From Phialocephala subalpina (Eukaryota > Ascomycota > Leotiomycetes > Helotiales > Mollisiaceae), in the NCBI GenBank assembly GCA_900073065.1, contig FJOG01000063.1, forward strand, positions 1,603 through 65,602: 64,000 nt of DNA, given 5' to 3'. Every line of letters starts with the position of its first letter. Position 1 is the stretch's first letter. A program made the translations under genes and the position numbers. The notes beneath the pieces were generated by a model. That model was not told where the DNA came from, ran no database searches, and worked only from the letters and a program-made list of their open reading frames with translations. Positions 45,067 to 57,299 of this stretch are shown here, in pieces.

Positions 45067-46651
45067 ATGTCAGCGAAGAGACAAAAGACTCCCACAGAAT
45101 GTTGGATCTCCAAGGTACCATGAAGTCTTATACGAAATTTTTACCTATTTGCCTTCGAAAAGGTACAATTCGGATCTTGATCGTCCACGCGAACCGAGAT
45201 TCCTCTACCTGTTTGTTTGCAAGACTTGGCGACGAGTTTATGAGCGAATTGCATTCCGGACTGTGGACTTCCAATCCTCAGTCAAGGATATATTGAGGCG
45301 TCACCTCGAAAAAATTAATTTTGTATCAAGTGTCAACAGTCTACTGTCGCGCAGAGCCAAGCCTCTTGATGTTTTGGAGGCTCGTCCATACCTTCAGGGA
45401 TATGTCGCAGCATCGGACAATATATTCATGAGGATGAAAATTTTTCTGTCTTCTGTTTCCTCACTGATGTCATCAAATCCTGTCCCGCGCTGCAGAATGT
45501 GTCGTTTCACGGAAAATAGGATTCAGACCCCGTCGCAAGATGGGAACTTCTGCAAGCTGTCAAAGCACTACCCCGCTTGGAGTATTTGAGCTTGAAAGAT
45601 GACCATAACACGGGACCGTCAACTCGACTACTTTCTCGATATTTCAATCTACCATCGCTAAGAAGCTTGCATCTTTCGCGATATGGCGTCGGCAGAAGAT
45701 CGAAGCATCTCTACTCGACGCCGGTCAAAGACCCGAGTTCAGTCACACAGAGTGCTCTGGACAGAGTGCAACCACCAGAACCCCACCATACCGGAAACTT
45801 AACGTCTCTCCATCTTCAATCTCCGGCGCTCCGTCTCTGGTCACGAAGCACATCCTTGGTTGGCCAATGACTCTCACGGAGCTTCTATAACTCGCCTTTC
45901 ACTTGACAGCTATTCGGCTGGACAACTGTACACGACGAGAGCGATGCAGGCACTTCTGGATATCCATCGCGACTCAATGAAGCACGTCACTTGGGATTGG
46001 TCGGAGTCGTGATTTGATACGAGGATCTGAGTACATCTCCCGACTTTTCCGCGTTTCCTTGCCTTGAAGATTTGACGTTATCAGCAGGGAATAGCATCAA
46101 ATCCGAAACAGCGCCCGACGCCATCAGAAAGCTTTCAGCGCCAAATCTTCGACGTGTGACATGGATTTCAGTAAATAAGATCCACTTGAGCCTTACCCTC
46201 TTCAAGGCGTAGTTTTTCGAGACTTGGAGAAGACTAAGCTACATGGATGCAGGACTTTGCAAAGTTGAAAAAGGAACTGTATCCGAATAACAAGTTGGAG
46301 AGGATGGCAATACTATTCAATCTGAAAGTGAACCCGCGCAAGCCTGTGCTGCCTGTCGGACTCTCAAGGAACTTGCCTCTTACAATAGAAAATACGCCGT
46401 CTATATTCCGGCAGCTGGCGAAGGTCATCGCTTGGCCGTGGAAACATCTGGAGCAGGTACAATGTTGCGCTTCAGAGTTCGGATTGGTGGTCGAGTTCAG
46501 CTCACGCTGGACGAAGATTAAATGGTACCAGATTGTTAGCAACAAGGTGCCAATGATTCTAGAAAAATTGCATCCTACATTCCTTCGGTCGCTGCCCAAC
46601 GGGTCTGTCGAACAATTAAGGAAATTGGTCGAAGCCTGTAGTCGTCAATGA
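45067..46651 (+). pseudogene. F-box-like gene, copy B, broken
   Basis: The ATG at 45067 starts M-S-A-K-R-Q-K-T-P-T-E; a frameshift near 45115-45120 then separates this from the F-box frame E-V-L-Y-E-I-F-T-Y-L-P and L-F-V-C-K-T-W-R-R-V-Y-E-R-I-A-F-R. Further breaks occur near 45460, at about 45870, at TGA 46009-46011 (in S-A-G-Q-L-Y-T-T-R-A's frame) and near 46210-46250. Recognisable blocks shared with copy A (26606-27936) are L-P-S-L-R-S-L, H-H-T-G-N-L-T-S-L, A-I-R-K-L-S-A-P-N-L, M-Q-D-F-A-K-L-K and V-E-F-S-S-R-W-T. Copy B keeps an open C-terminal part from 46247 to 46651, beyond the stop of copy A. Clearly non-functional as a whole. Confidence 0.72.
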
Positions 46652-49234
46652 AATGTAATGGCAGTCGTTCAAGATCACACTTTGTACTTTTCTCAAACTA
46701 TTGAAGCTATTGCGATGAAGGAAAATTTTAGCCCACAAACAATTCTCACGAATGTGATCATCTAAAGTTTCGATCATTCTTATGCAGTTAGTGCAACATG
46801 CAGAATTTACATGGATTGATCAATCCCAACTGCTAGAATCCTCTAGCAGGATACTATCATTGAGGAAATTCCACCAAAGATCGCTTTCCTAGTCCATGGA
46901 GTCACCAGCTTATGGATTCCTCAACCTATGATTTCCACAACGAACCGAAGCCTCGAAATAGACAACAACAACCGAGGATAGGTCGGGAGAGCACGAGGAC
47001 TCACGTGATCAAGGACACCGACCTGAATTGTTGGATGAATAAAGCGTCAGAAGGGGGACAAAGTTTGAATATTCGAAGGTATTTCCTGAGTAGTTGTTCA
47101 ACGAGACAGATCAGACGGATTTTCTTTACCATCTATCGATCTCCTCTCGCCTCCTATCCCCAACGCAAGCGAAATCTCCGCAGCAAGCAAGCCCCCTCAC
47201 TTGAACACGTTCGCAAGTTGCATGAATGGTCTGTATTTTCCGAGAAATATTTTTGATCCGCTCGCGACGTACAAATCCTCAATGCTCCGCGGATTTGCAG
47301 GAGGATTTAAGTAAGCTTCGCAGAATTGTTGCACCCGAGTTCGGGCTTAACTCGGCTTTCCCATGGGCAAGCCAAGGCGGCCCGCTGGGCTTTTGCATGA
47401 GGCATCCCCGCCGGGCTTTAGAGCCCGGTGATTACGGAAGGGAGTTTACTCAACACCATGGCGTGCTTGAAGACTGACTCAACGTTGGGGGAATATAAGT
47501 ATACGTTCTTTCGCATTTCAAATCGGTCTTCATCTCCCAACCCACAATCTGAAAACACCAAAGCAATACCAGAACTCACATCCACTACAAAGACGCCATC
47601 GAAATCACTACATGCGACATCGCCAAAGACAAACAAAAAACATCAAAATGATCTCCATCCTCACAGTCCTCAGCTTCAAGCACGACAAATACGCGCAATT
47701 TGCGCCGGATCCAGCCTGGCTTGAATCCTCAAAGAACACCTGCAAGTCGTCTTCGAAGGCTCAACCAAGGAGTCGCAAGTCGAGACATACTCCTCGATAT
47801 CACGCTGTCAGGAGGGTTTCGGCTAGCAATGCGTGAAGGAGACGCGGAGGTTGGGACGCAAAAATAACGACCACAAAAGAATCTCTGGCCCTTGATATGA
47901 GTCAGATTTGAGCTCAAGACCTCATCTGAGTTTTATTGTGGCAGGCACGGCAAACATCTAAGCTATTCGGCCCCAAGATCAGTCTGCCGCATTATCCGCA
48001 AAGCTCGTTGGGACAAAGAGGGTAGTCGAAAAGGAAGCGGAAGGGAACAGGCGATATATTAGAAGATATGGAGATTCTGTTTAGCAGCCTGCAGCAAGTG
48101 AGGGAGGGGGATGGGAGGGAAGCCGCCGACGTCGGATCACGTATTTGAAGAATGGACATTCGTGGCCAAGCGAGGCAGCAGCCTGGGAATTCGATGGTTG
48201 GAAGCAATTGTATGGGCACATTTCTTTATGGAGGATATTTGGAGAGATGGCAGGAAATAATGAAACATCAATCGTTGGAAATCCCGTTCTCAAAAGGGAT
48301 AATATGCTCGGACTTTACGGAAAACTCAATGCCTGTCCGAAGATCTTCACGCAATCATAATTTTTAACAGTTCTGGCAGTTCCAGATATCCACAGATATA
48401 TCCTGGGAATTTTCCATGGCCCTCTCTTATCTGAGTATTGATTTCAAGGCATTCAAGTGTTTCGATATTTTTTTTCATAGGAGCTCCCTGCAGAAAAGGG
48501 TGCTGGCTCCCCTGGACTTACAGTAGCGAGGTCTAACGAGAGCGAAGGGGCGGGATTTGAATTGGCTCGGATGAAAGTTGTGTCCATTACAGCTCCAGGT
48601 ATCATTTGAGATGAATGTGATTGAATACAACAGAATGTGTATTAAATTGCTAGTGAGTGTCTACGCTCGGATTTCCAAAAGACGAACAACGAGAAATCTG
48701 GTCCATGTCCAGCAATACTTCCTCCGCGAGAGATGAACCACCAACCAGATGTTCCATTAATAAGGATTTCTCACAGTTGAAAGAAATATTCGCATCTAAT
48801 CCAATGACTATCGTGTTCTAGAAGCCGCTCTGCGAACGTCGCGAGACTGAGGTCGAGGACGTGCAACTCAAACCCTCTCCATCGCGCTTCGACAATGCCA
48901 ATTTCACGATAATATGGGAGTTTAAGGCCAACAACAAAGCTCCGAGCGCGATAACATTTGTATATGCAGAAAAGATAGTGATAACAGAGCGAGAATCGAT
49001 GATGGGACGAAGAGGTCGCGTCGCGAAACGAAGGAAAACGCGTGGGCGGGGTGGCGGAGCGGAATCATGTGCACGATATCTGCTCGCATGCACTGCCACG
49101 AATTTCTCTTCGCTCAGCCTCGCCATATCAACCACCATTCACTTTGAAACTTGGGATACAATGCCCCCTTTCCGTATTTACATCTTTACTATTATACTGA
49201 TCGATTCCGTTACGGATAGTCCTTATCTTGAGGA
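46652..49234. other. Long intergenic stretch without a supported gene
   Basis: About 2.6 kb. Short frames occur throughout, the most protein-like being 47650-47836 (+) and 48818-49138 (-), the latter with one hydrophobic stretch, but neither has a family motif. A 7-bp palindrome CCGGGCT-TTAG-AGCCCGG lies at 47411-47428. Degraded gene or repeat remnants are possible; none can be named. Confidence 0.35.
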
Positions 49235-51246
49235 ATGGATCGTTTCCGAACCCGATTCGTTCGGAGGTACTTGGGGAATTCATCATCATCATCAATAGAT
49301 ACGACACCAAGAGAAGCAGTCTACAAACCACTCAAGCAAACATCTCGATTCTACAGAAGCGTGAAACAGGGGAAGACCAATTTCCGACTCCTCATACTTC
49401 ACGCCAGCGAAGACCGGGAGAAACGAATTCACTGCTCACTCAGACACGCCTCGATCGAGGAGGAAACCAAATTCACAGCGCTCTCATACACATGGGGAGA
49501 TGCTTCTGCCACTCGATACATTCTTCTTGACGGCAAGTCATTTCTAGTCACGGAGAATCTATACATTGCTCTTCAATACTTACGTAGTACCAAGACGGAG
49601 CTGACGTTATAGATCGATGCCATATGTGTAAATCAAGAAGATATGCAGGGGAGGAGTCACCAGGTCCAGATCATGCGTCAAATATACGAAAATGCAGAGG
49701 ATACTTGGATTTGGTTGGGAGCTGAAGCAGACTCCAGCGACAAGGCATTTGACTTGCTCAATCTCTTGTCACTCGTATTTCAGGACCACTGCAATCGGCC
49801 GGAGGAGCAGAAGAAGCAAGCTGTGCTACTAGCACCACCAGCCAAGTGGAATGTAGAAGATAGAATCATCGCTATTGGGTCTCTTTCGAAACGAGCCTGG
49901 TGGTACCGAGTATGGGTCATTCAAGAGTTGACACTATCCCAACGACCAACTGTACATTGTGGTACACGTTCCTTGCCATGGGCGACGATCAGTCAAGGCA
50001 TTGAATGCCTAGCCCATCAACAGCTTCTAAGCATTGATTCGATTGTTCCCGGCGACCTCAGCGAGTACATCGCTGGATTTCTCCGGGTCCTGAATCTGAA
50101 CTACTTGAGAGTGGAATCTATGCGGGGTATAAGGAGACCTTCGTTACTTTATGTCTTGTCGCAACACCGAAGATCCGAAGCATCAGACCCAAGAGACAAA
50201 TGTATAGCACTGGCGGGACTTGCCAAAGGAGACGACTTCTTGTCTCGGATGGAGCCATACAACGAGTCGATTGCAGCCATTTATACCTCGGCCGTGAAAG
50301 CCATCGCCAGTTGGGAAGATGCGTTTCCTTTAGACTTCCTTATATGTGCAGGACGGCCACGGAGAAGGAACGACCTTCCGTCTTGGGTACCGGACTGGAG
50401 TTATGCTGGCCAGCAAAATGCCACGCTCTTGATGCATCAGTTATACAGTGCACGGGATGGAAATGGAAGCATCCCCTTGTTAACTGTATTCCGACTTCGG
50501 GGGAAATACAAATTCAATCGTCCTTCTCTTTTCCCGACACATCTCCAAATATTCCACCCCATCTGGCCGCGAAAGGAGTCTTCTTCGACACCATTGATGG
50601 ACTGGGAGTGCCTTGGAATTCGCAAGAAGATGATCTAGAAGAGACTTTTCTAGGTCGCTCGGCCACATATCTTTGGACCCTAATGCAGCCTACAACAACG
50701 ATAAACCAATATCCCGGACGTAGCAAACTCCCTGAGGCACTTTGGAGGACACTGTTGATCAATCGAACAAAAGACCTTCCTAGCGAGAGCACACCTGAGC
50801 ATTACGGATCGATCTTGGCACATCTACTGTTACATCCTAAATATGCTACTGATAGCAGGGAAATAACAGAGTGCTTCGACAAAAATAAGACCTTCGAAAT
50901 CTGTGGTCAGACGGTAGAATCAATAGTGCGCCAGATTACGAATTCTCGCCCAACAGAAAGGCGATACTCGCATGCTGATACTCAACATGTAAAGATACTT
51001 TTCAATACAGCAACATCTCTTCGGCGTCTTGCCACAACAAGAAAAGGGTGCATTGCCCTCGCACCACTTGATGCGCAGAGAGGTGATATCATTACCCTGT
51101 TATATGGATGCTCGGTTCCTGTGGTAATAAGAACGAATGTCGGACCTCATACCTTCATTGGAGCGTGCTACGTCCACGACATCATGAATGGAGAGTTCAT
51201 TGATGGAAGGGAACGGTATTCTGAAGAGACCTTTGTTATCACTTGA
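49235..51246 (+). pseudogene. HET domain gene, broken
   Basis: Start at 49235. The HET domain has F-T-A-L-S-Y-T-W-G-D, then I-D-A-I-C-V-N-Q-E-D, W-I-W-L-G-A, Y-R-V-W-V-I-Q-E-L and S-D-P-R-D-K-C-I-A-L-A-G-L. Two lesions: TAG at 49610-49612 directly before I-D-A-I-C, where HET proteins have Trp, in frame with both sides (TGG to TAG, fits C-to-T at CpA on the other strand); and a one-base shift in the G5 run 50499-50503, after which the C-terminal frame runs on to 51246 with A-K-G-V-F-F-D-T-I-D-G-L-G and a conserved end (R-K-G-C-I-A-L-A-P-L-D-A). With both repaired the protein would be about 670 residues. The family mediates non-self-triggered cell death; this copy is probably silent. Confidence 0.83.
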
Positions 51247-52179
51247 GATGGATGTCTTAGGCAACCTGAAATAGGAAGAGGTAGCATTCAGCAGCACATA
51301 TCTACCCCACTTGCAATCTGCAACAGCTGCCTACATACACAAAACTCGACCTTTTCCATTCTCGCATCGGTCAAAACGTCCTTTCTGCCCACTGATCAGC
51401 GAGAGAGGCTCCAAACTTGCGGATTCTTCCGTGGCGACTTCTCGATCTCATAGTCATCCAGCATTCTAGTATTCTGTTCGTCAACCAACACATGACCCTG
51501 CAGAGCTCTCATGTCAGATCTCTCTTCTAGTCTCGAGTCTGAGCCCATGCGCATTGTGCATTAGCGTTTCAATGAATTGCTAACGAGCGATGGGATGCCT
51601 ACGACAATTATACCAGTTTGCCGTTATATGGTTCTGCATTTGTACCATTCTACCTCTCACTCGAGTTGTTTTATGCGGACGATGGCTAGACAACGATTAG
51701 CATTGACTTTGGAGTAGTCTGAGACTGGCAGGTTATGAAACGTCAATACCGGATGTATACAATGTCTCGTTTGAGCATGATCGCAGATTTTTGCACCATG
51801 TCCTCCGTGAACTCTTCCAATCCCGGCCGCCGTCTGTTTGAAGGGGGCGTGTAACGCCATTCGATGTGTACAGGCATGTTGTAATGCATCAAAACAAGTA
51901 GGTATGTGAATTTACAATGTGACACTAGTCTCTAATATTGGACTTAAGCATCACATGGAGCCTTGAACACCTTATAGGAAATTCGAAAGCTGCTTACCTC
52001 TGAGGACATGGTCGAAACGGACTCTCAGAGTAAACAAAAAGCTGCCCAAGACGACTCCGAATCTGACAACATAACTCAAAGGAACTATATCGGCCAGTCT
52101 TAACCCAACACAGACCTACGAGAGAACTACAAGACATTATCGCCTAAAGACAAGGCATCAACCTCGAAAAGTCCACCTG
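51247..52179. other. Intergenic, no gene seen
   Basis: Flank between the HET and kinase remnants. Short frames only. Confidence 0.35.
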
Positions 52180-53302
52180 CGGATATCGCTCTCAAAATGT
52201 CTTGGAGTTCATGACGCCCATGAAAGAAAATTGTGCCTATATATGGCGACACAAAATCTGTCTTCAAAGCCGTTTAATCTCACCGCTGCGGTATCGTTCC
52301 TTTTGAGACATGTCTGCAGGAGCGAGTGCGTGCACCTTCCCGAGACCTTCTCGAACTTCGAGAAGAATGACGAGTAGTCGAGGACTACGTGCGGATCTTG
52401 CGAAATTTTTTGCAAGACAGGCTGTGGAGGCATTGAAGTTCATTCATTCGCACCGGCTGTGTCATGGTGGTAAGTGTTTCAATTCCCCACACGAGATGAT
52501 AATTGCATCCTTAATGCGAGTTTTCAGATATTACAGCCTCAAATTTCCTCTTTAGACTTGCTTCCATCAATGATTAGTCAGAGGAACAAGTTTATCAACG
52601 GCTTGGCGACCCTCAGAAAGACCCAGTTCAAACCCTTTCTAGATCCCAGCCTAGACTATCTGCACCTCGATACTTGCTCGAGTCAGCCGCTCGAGTCGAT
52701 CCTCATTTTCTATCTGAAGAAAACTTACTTGTTGACTTTGGTCAAAGCTTTCTATTCAACAGTCCCCTTCCCAAGGAAGATATTGGCATACCATTCTCAT
52801 ATTATGCACCGGAGGTCAAATTTGACTAAAATGTGAGCCAGTATTCTGAGATATGGGCACTAGGCTGCGTGCTCTTTGAATTGACGGCTGGTCAATAGTT
52901 GTTTTCAGATTGGTCAAGAGCGGACGACGATATATTACGCCAGATGGTATAGACGTATGGAAGATTGCCCGATCGATTGTGGAAGAAGTGGGACAAGCGC
53001 CCGGATTTCTTCGATGAGGATGGGAAAACCGAAGAAGGACTGGGATGGAGGCCCTGCAAAAGCCAGTTCGTATCAGATGGATGAAATGATAGCCGATACT
53101 GGAGCCGAATATGAGGAGGATGGCGAGCTAAAAAGAAACTGAGGCTTGGTTGGAACCGAGTGAGGCTCGTGTCTCGAACGAGGAAGCGGTACATTTGAAG
53201 GATCTTCTGGACCACATCTTTATATGGGAACCAAAAGAGCGTATCTCTCCGGACGATATTCTCAAACATCCTTGGCTGACTACAGAATATGAGGCTGATT
53301 AA
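52180..53302 (+). pseudogene. Serine/threonine protein kinase remnant
   Basis: Pieces of one kinase in shifting frames. Near 52390-52470 R-Q-A-V-E-A-L-K-F-I-H-S-H-R-L-C-H-G is the helix before the catalytic loop; the loop itself is interrupted. Near 52745-52830 come V-D-F-G-Q-S-F (an altered D-F-G region) and S-Y-Y-A-P-E (A-P-E motif), then S-E-I-W-A-L-G-C-V-L-F-E-L-T-A-G near 52845, and near 53220-53290 P-K-E-R-I-S-P-D-D-I-L-K-H-P-W-L before the TAA at 53300-53302. Stops interrupt after T-A-G-Q (near 52896) and after R-Q-M-V (near 52948), and at least two frameshifts occur. The loop and P-loop of an active kinase cannot be traced. The 5' limit is approximate. The style resembles SRPK-like kinases that are multiplied in some ascomycetes. 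Confidence 0.68.
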
Positions 53303-54055
53303 AGCTCCATTAACTTGGTATTTAGGAGCCCCATCGTTGTGTTGGTGCCAGCTGACTGGTTGGTTGGTGAATTTCGCGAAACATTACAAGGTTGAGCGAG
53401 GTGATGTGTATGGCAGAATTGGATTGATAATATGAGAGATACAGAGTGAATTATGGCAATAGAGATGTTTTGAATTGTATAGCAACTCTTCCAGCGAGAC
53501 AAACCCTCCCTTCACAAGCTGAAAAAGCGGGAGCGGGGTGCCTTTCACGTGACATGTACCTTGACGAGCAGTTTATGGTGCAGTCATGGGCAGCAGCGGT
53601 CTTGTGGTGCCACTGAGCGGAATCGTTTTATTGAAACCCACTTCTTTTGAGTACTACTTGCTGACTACTTCACTGGAGATGAAAGCTGCGGAAGCAACGA
53701 AGACTCCCCCTTAAACCAACCCCGTCTAACAGACGAGTGCCTTGCGAGAGTCTCGCACATGAAATGGCGAGAGTGAGAGTCTGGATGGAAGAGGCCTCAA
53801 GGCTGATATCGTCCCCATTAAAACTCCTCAATCCCGGTAGTCCACATGCACCACGTACCTCAAGAATGAAACCCTCAATTTTTTCAAGCCCTTCGAGGAC
53901 TAAATCACTTCATAAGCACTATCATTGAAGTGAAGGCCATGATATAAAATGCTTTTGATTCCTAATCTCATGCTAGACATTAACATCATATCAAATACTC
54001 CAAAACATGCAAGACTTTCCAACCCAACCCAATGCCATCATGAAATCATAAATCA
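53303..54055. other. Convergent intergenic region
   Basis: Holds the 3' flank of the esterase gene on the minus strand. No coding signal; a 63-codon frame at 53737 has no motif. Confidence 0.35.
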
Positions 54056-55868
54056 TCAAATCCTCAAAGTGTTGACATTCCCAGCGATCCAATCGTAGTT
54101 AGTCGATCTAAAATCATCATCCAACAAATTCGCACTATTAGCATAAAACTGCATAAGTTGCTGATTGGCACTCCACTGCGGCCAGTTCGCATAAGCTGTT
54201 GTGCTTCCGTTGTAGACATTGGGGTTTAAGTTGTACACGAAGTTGAAGTAGTACTTGTGAATCGCTGCCGAGGCGTAGTTTGGCAGAATTCCGTAAAAGA
54301 CTTGCAACAAATCACTCCCATGGAACGTCCCTAAAAACGGAGTCCCATAGTCGTAGGATCCGAGGTAGGACCATGATGGGACGTTGGGGTGGAGAGAGGT
54401 GTGCACGTTCAAGAAGACGCGGCGGGTGAGAGTGAATGTTAGGTCTCCGAGGATGGCTGCTAGGCGTTTGAATTGCGGGTACAGTTCGTAAAGAATCGAT
54501 GTCCCGAATGGTGAGCCGTCCGATGCGTCGTCGGGGTAAGTATTGACAAGTGAGGTTATCTGGGCTGTGGTGGCATCGTTGAAGAAGTAGGTTTGGAGAT
54601 ACGTGACAAGTTGTGCTGTGGTTGAGATGTTGGATTGGAAAAGAGCAAATATCGTTCCTTCGTCTTCTTGATCCCCGATGATAAATGGCACAGCAGCGTA
54701 CTTCCCCGCCGCAACAAGCAAATCCGGACTCTCCGTCAAAACAGTCCCATCTGGACGAGGAAGGTATGAGAGCGCGATCGAGGAGTAAGATAGCAGCCCC
54801 GGAACAGAGTTCGTAGCAGTCAAGAAATCCGAATAATCGAGCGCACGAAGACAAGCCAACTTGTCAGTAGCGGATGTACAGCCAGCAGTAGCAACAACGG
54901 TATCAAACACCACTTGTCCCTTTGGACAATCGACAGGGTCAGCTGGGACAACGGAGCCAGAATTCATGATTGCGCCTCTAAACAAAGGCTTGCCTTTATA
55001 CGAGATATCTCCATCGTAAAGGGCCATTTGATCGAGGACTGAAATAGCGCCCGCGGATTCGCCCCAAATAGTGACTTTGGTGGGATCTCCGCCAAATGAG
55101 GCAATGTTGTCTTGGACCCATTGGAGGCCGAGTCTTTGGTCAAGCAATCCCAAGTTCGATGATCCATCAGCTAGAATCTCAGCACCGGGCATAAAGCCAA
55201 ATCCGCCAACTCGGTAGTTGACAGCCACAAAGACGACGGGTTGGCCATCTGTCACGGAGTCTTTGACGATGTTGGCTCCGTCGTACATGAGTGTTGAGCC
55301 GAGTTCGAAACCACCTCCGAAAATCCAGAAGAGGACGGGCAGGTTGGAGGATGAGTTTGTGCCGATGGGGCGTTGGACGTTGATTGTCACTGGATTGAAT
55401 TAGCTCTGATTTTCGGTAAAGTGTGGGAGGCGATAAATCTGCTCGGAAGAGCTAACAAAGCATTTTCAAGGAGATGAAGCAAATGGATAGCTACTCACAG
55501 CAGTCTTCCCCGGCATTCGTGATGGTCTGGAACAATGGCAGATTGAGTAGAGTCCCAAGAATTGCAGAAGGGATGCTTGATGAATCATCCTCAAAGAACA
55601 TCTGCGGACACGCGAGTGGGATTCCAGTCGCATAAACCGTCCCAAGAGCAGTAGTCAAAGATTGCGGGGGCTTGAGACGTAGAGAGCCAGTTGGTGGTTG
55701 AGCGAATGGAATTCCATTGAAGCTCTCAACCAAGGTGGTGACACCGACGATAGTTGCCGCTGGAGAAGGGATGGCGACGGTAGGGGTAGAGGTACGCTTA
55801 ATGGGTTGCGGTGCTGGTGCCGCGAATGCTGCTGGCAAAGCAGTCAAAAGAAGGAGAAGGAACTTCAT
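54056..55868 (-). CDS. Secreted carboxylesterase/lipase (type B, alpha/beta hydrolase)
   Basis: Exons 55499-55868 and 54056-55389, joined by a 108-nt intron (GTGAGT...CCAG) in phase, give 567 residues. Start at 55868 gives a signal peptide [16 protein letters not shown]. Type B carboxylesterase blocks follow: E-D-C-L across the splice, oxyanion loop [16 protein letters not shown], and the nucleophile elbow W-G-E-S-A-G-A with Ser at about 235. The catalytic His is expected in G-T-F-H-G-S-D near the C-terminus; the acid is probably the Glu in D-Q-E-D-E-G-T. The family, which includes the Candida rugosa and Geotrichum lipases, hydrolyses esters and lipids outside the cell. Intact; substrate unknown. 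Confidence 0.9.
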
Positions 55869-57299
55869 GATGATCGAAGTGAAGAGGGCCGAAGAATGAG
55901 GCGAATGATCTCGCTTGACCAAAGGGAGACTTCCTTCTCGGGGGCGACATCGTGACGATCATATACAAAGCAATGAAAATGTGGAATTCAACTGAATTGG
56001 AAAATAAAGGAGGATATTCCCATGTGCCTCCTCGGTTTCTCGAGCTCCAGCTTACCAGCTGATCAGCCCTCGATTTCTTTCAGGTACCATCTCCGGCGCG
56101 TCACTTCAACTACGCCAGCGCCAATGATGCATAGAACGGGCGCTATGAATTGAACATATCTCCGATGAGGCTGCGCACACGAAGTCCTTCATGACTCCGA
56201 ATACGATTGGTGGACCTTAAAGTTTTTTGTCCATCCAAAAGCCTTTGCAACCCTTCCAAAATCTTGACAGCAGCAATCAAGAATGCCATCGGCGGTGTGT
56301 GCCTGAAAGGCTGAAATCCGGGGCGCTTCATTGGACTCGACGGAAAGAGTGCCGAAGTATTGCTTACATTTCTCAGATTCGAGCTGTCAGTCACCGCGGA
56401 GCACTTGCCCGTTCTGAAATCATCCGAAGAACAAAAACCGTTGATCTCGAGAACGTTATCGCCTTTGACACCGAGTCTGGTACCACACCGCGACCCCGCA
56501 TACTGAAGAACTTGAGATGGTGTTCTTGTTGAAAGCTCCTTGGCTTCATGTGAATCTTACATCCCATTCTCGTATTCCCTCTGCCCCTCCAGATCCTCCC
56601 CTCTAAAAGCCGTGATGCAAACGCCGAAAGAAAAAAAGGTAAGCGCTTGCCCTACAGCTTGCATGAAAGCCTCTTCCAAAAGCAGCCCCGGCTTGGACGC
56701 CCCTCCCAGAATAGGAAGCGGTATCTTAAAAGCATCTCGAGTCATTTCCCCGGGTTTCCCTTTCTGCCCATCAACAATCATCTGTGCAATCCTTGTTCCC
56801 AAAATATCCCGTACTTCAGCCCAAAAACAGGGCAGGCATTCCCCGCTTAGGGAGAGTCAAGGACACATCATCGTCTGTGCGAACCACGAATTCGAATTGC
56901 GGAGGTGGGGGTGGGGCAACCCCGCCATCTCGCCTCGGTACAGCACTGATAAGCTGAAGCTTCGGATCAGAGCCCCTGAATGGCTAGCGTAATATAATAA
57001 CAACCTCAACAATAGCCCTGAATCCTCCATAAGCTAAGGCTTCCTTCTCACGAGAACGCTCCAGGACGTGAGCTCGGGTCTTGGGGGTCCGAATTCTTCG
57101 TATTCGTTTGTGTGCTCTGCAGATCCAAGATCTATGTACCTGGTCTAATTACAATGGACGGACTCCGGCAGTCGCTTTGCTATGCGAGAATTGAATGAAT
57201 ACTTGCTTGCTTGTGTGGTATTGCAATTGGTGCCCAACTCCGGGGAATATGCCTACCAATTCTAAAATCAAAAACATACACATGTCGCTCGCTTTTTTT
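55869..57299. other. Intergenic region, no gene supported
   Basis: About 1.4 kb between the esterase start and the 3' end of TEL1. A minus-strand frame at 56557-56802, extendable upstream to about 56860, reads protein-like (A-Q-M-I-V-D-G-Q-K-G-K-P-G-E-M) but I recognise no family, start or splice pattern. It is a candidate for a gene fragment only. Confidence 0.3.

Noticed and set aside
47411..47428. Palindrome CCGGGCT-TTAG-AGCCCGG as a terminator or small RNA
   Set aside because: A 7-bp stem alone is not evidence in a eukaryote, and no adjoining gene uses it.
47650..47836. Short open frame starting M-I-S-I-L-T-V
   Set aside because: No domain, no splice support and alternative frames look equally good.
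48818..49138. Minus-strand frame with one hydrophobic segment
   Set aside because: No family resemblance; it ends just before the HET gene start and may be chance.
56557..56802. Minus-strand frame with protein-like composition
   Set aside because: No start, splice sites or family recognised; kept only as a note on the intergenic region.
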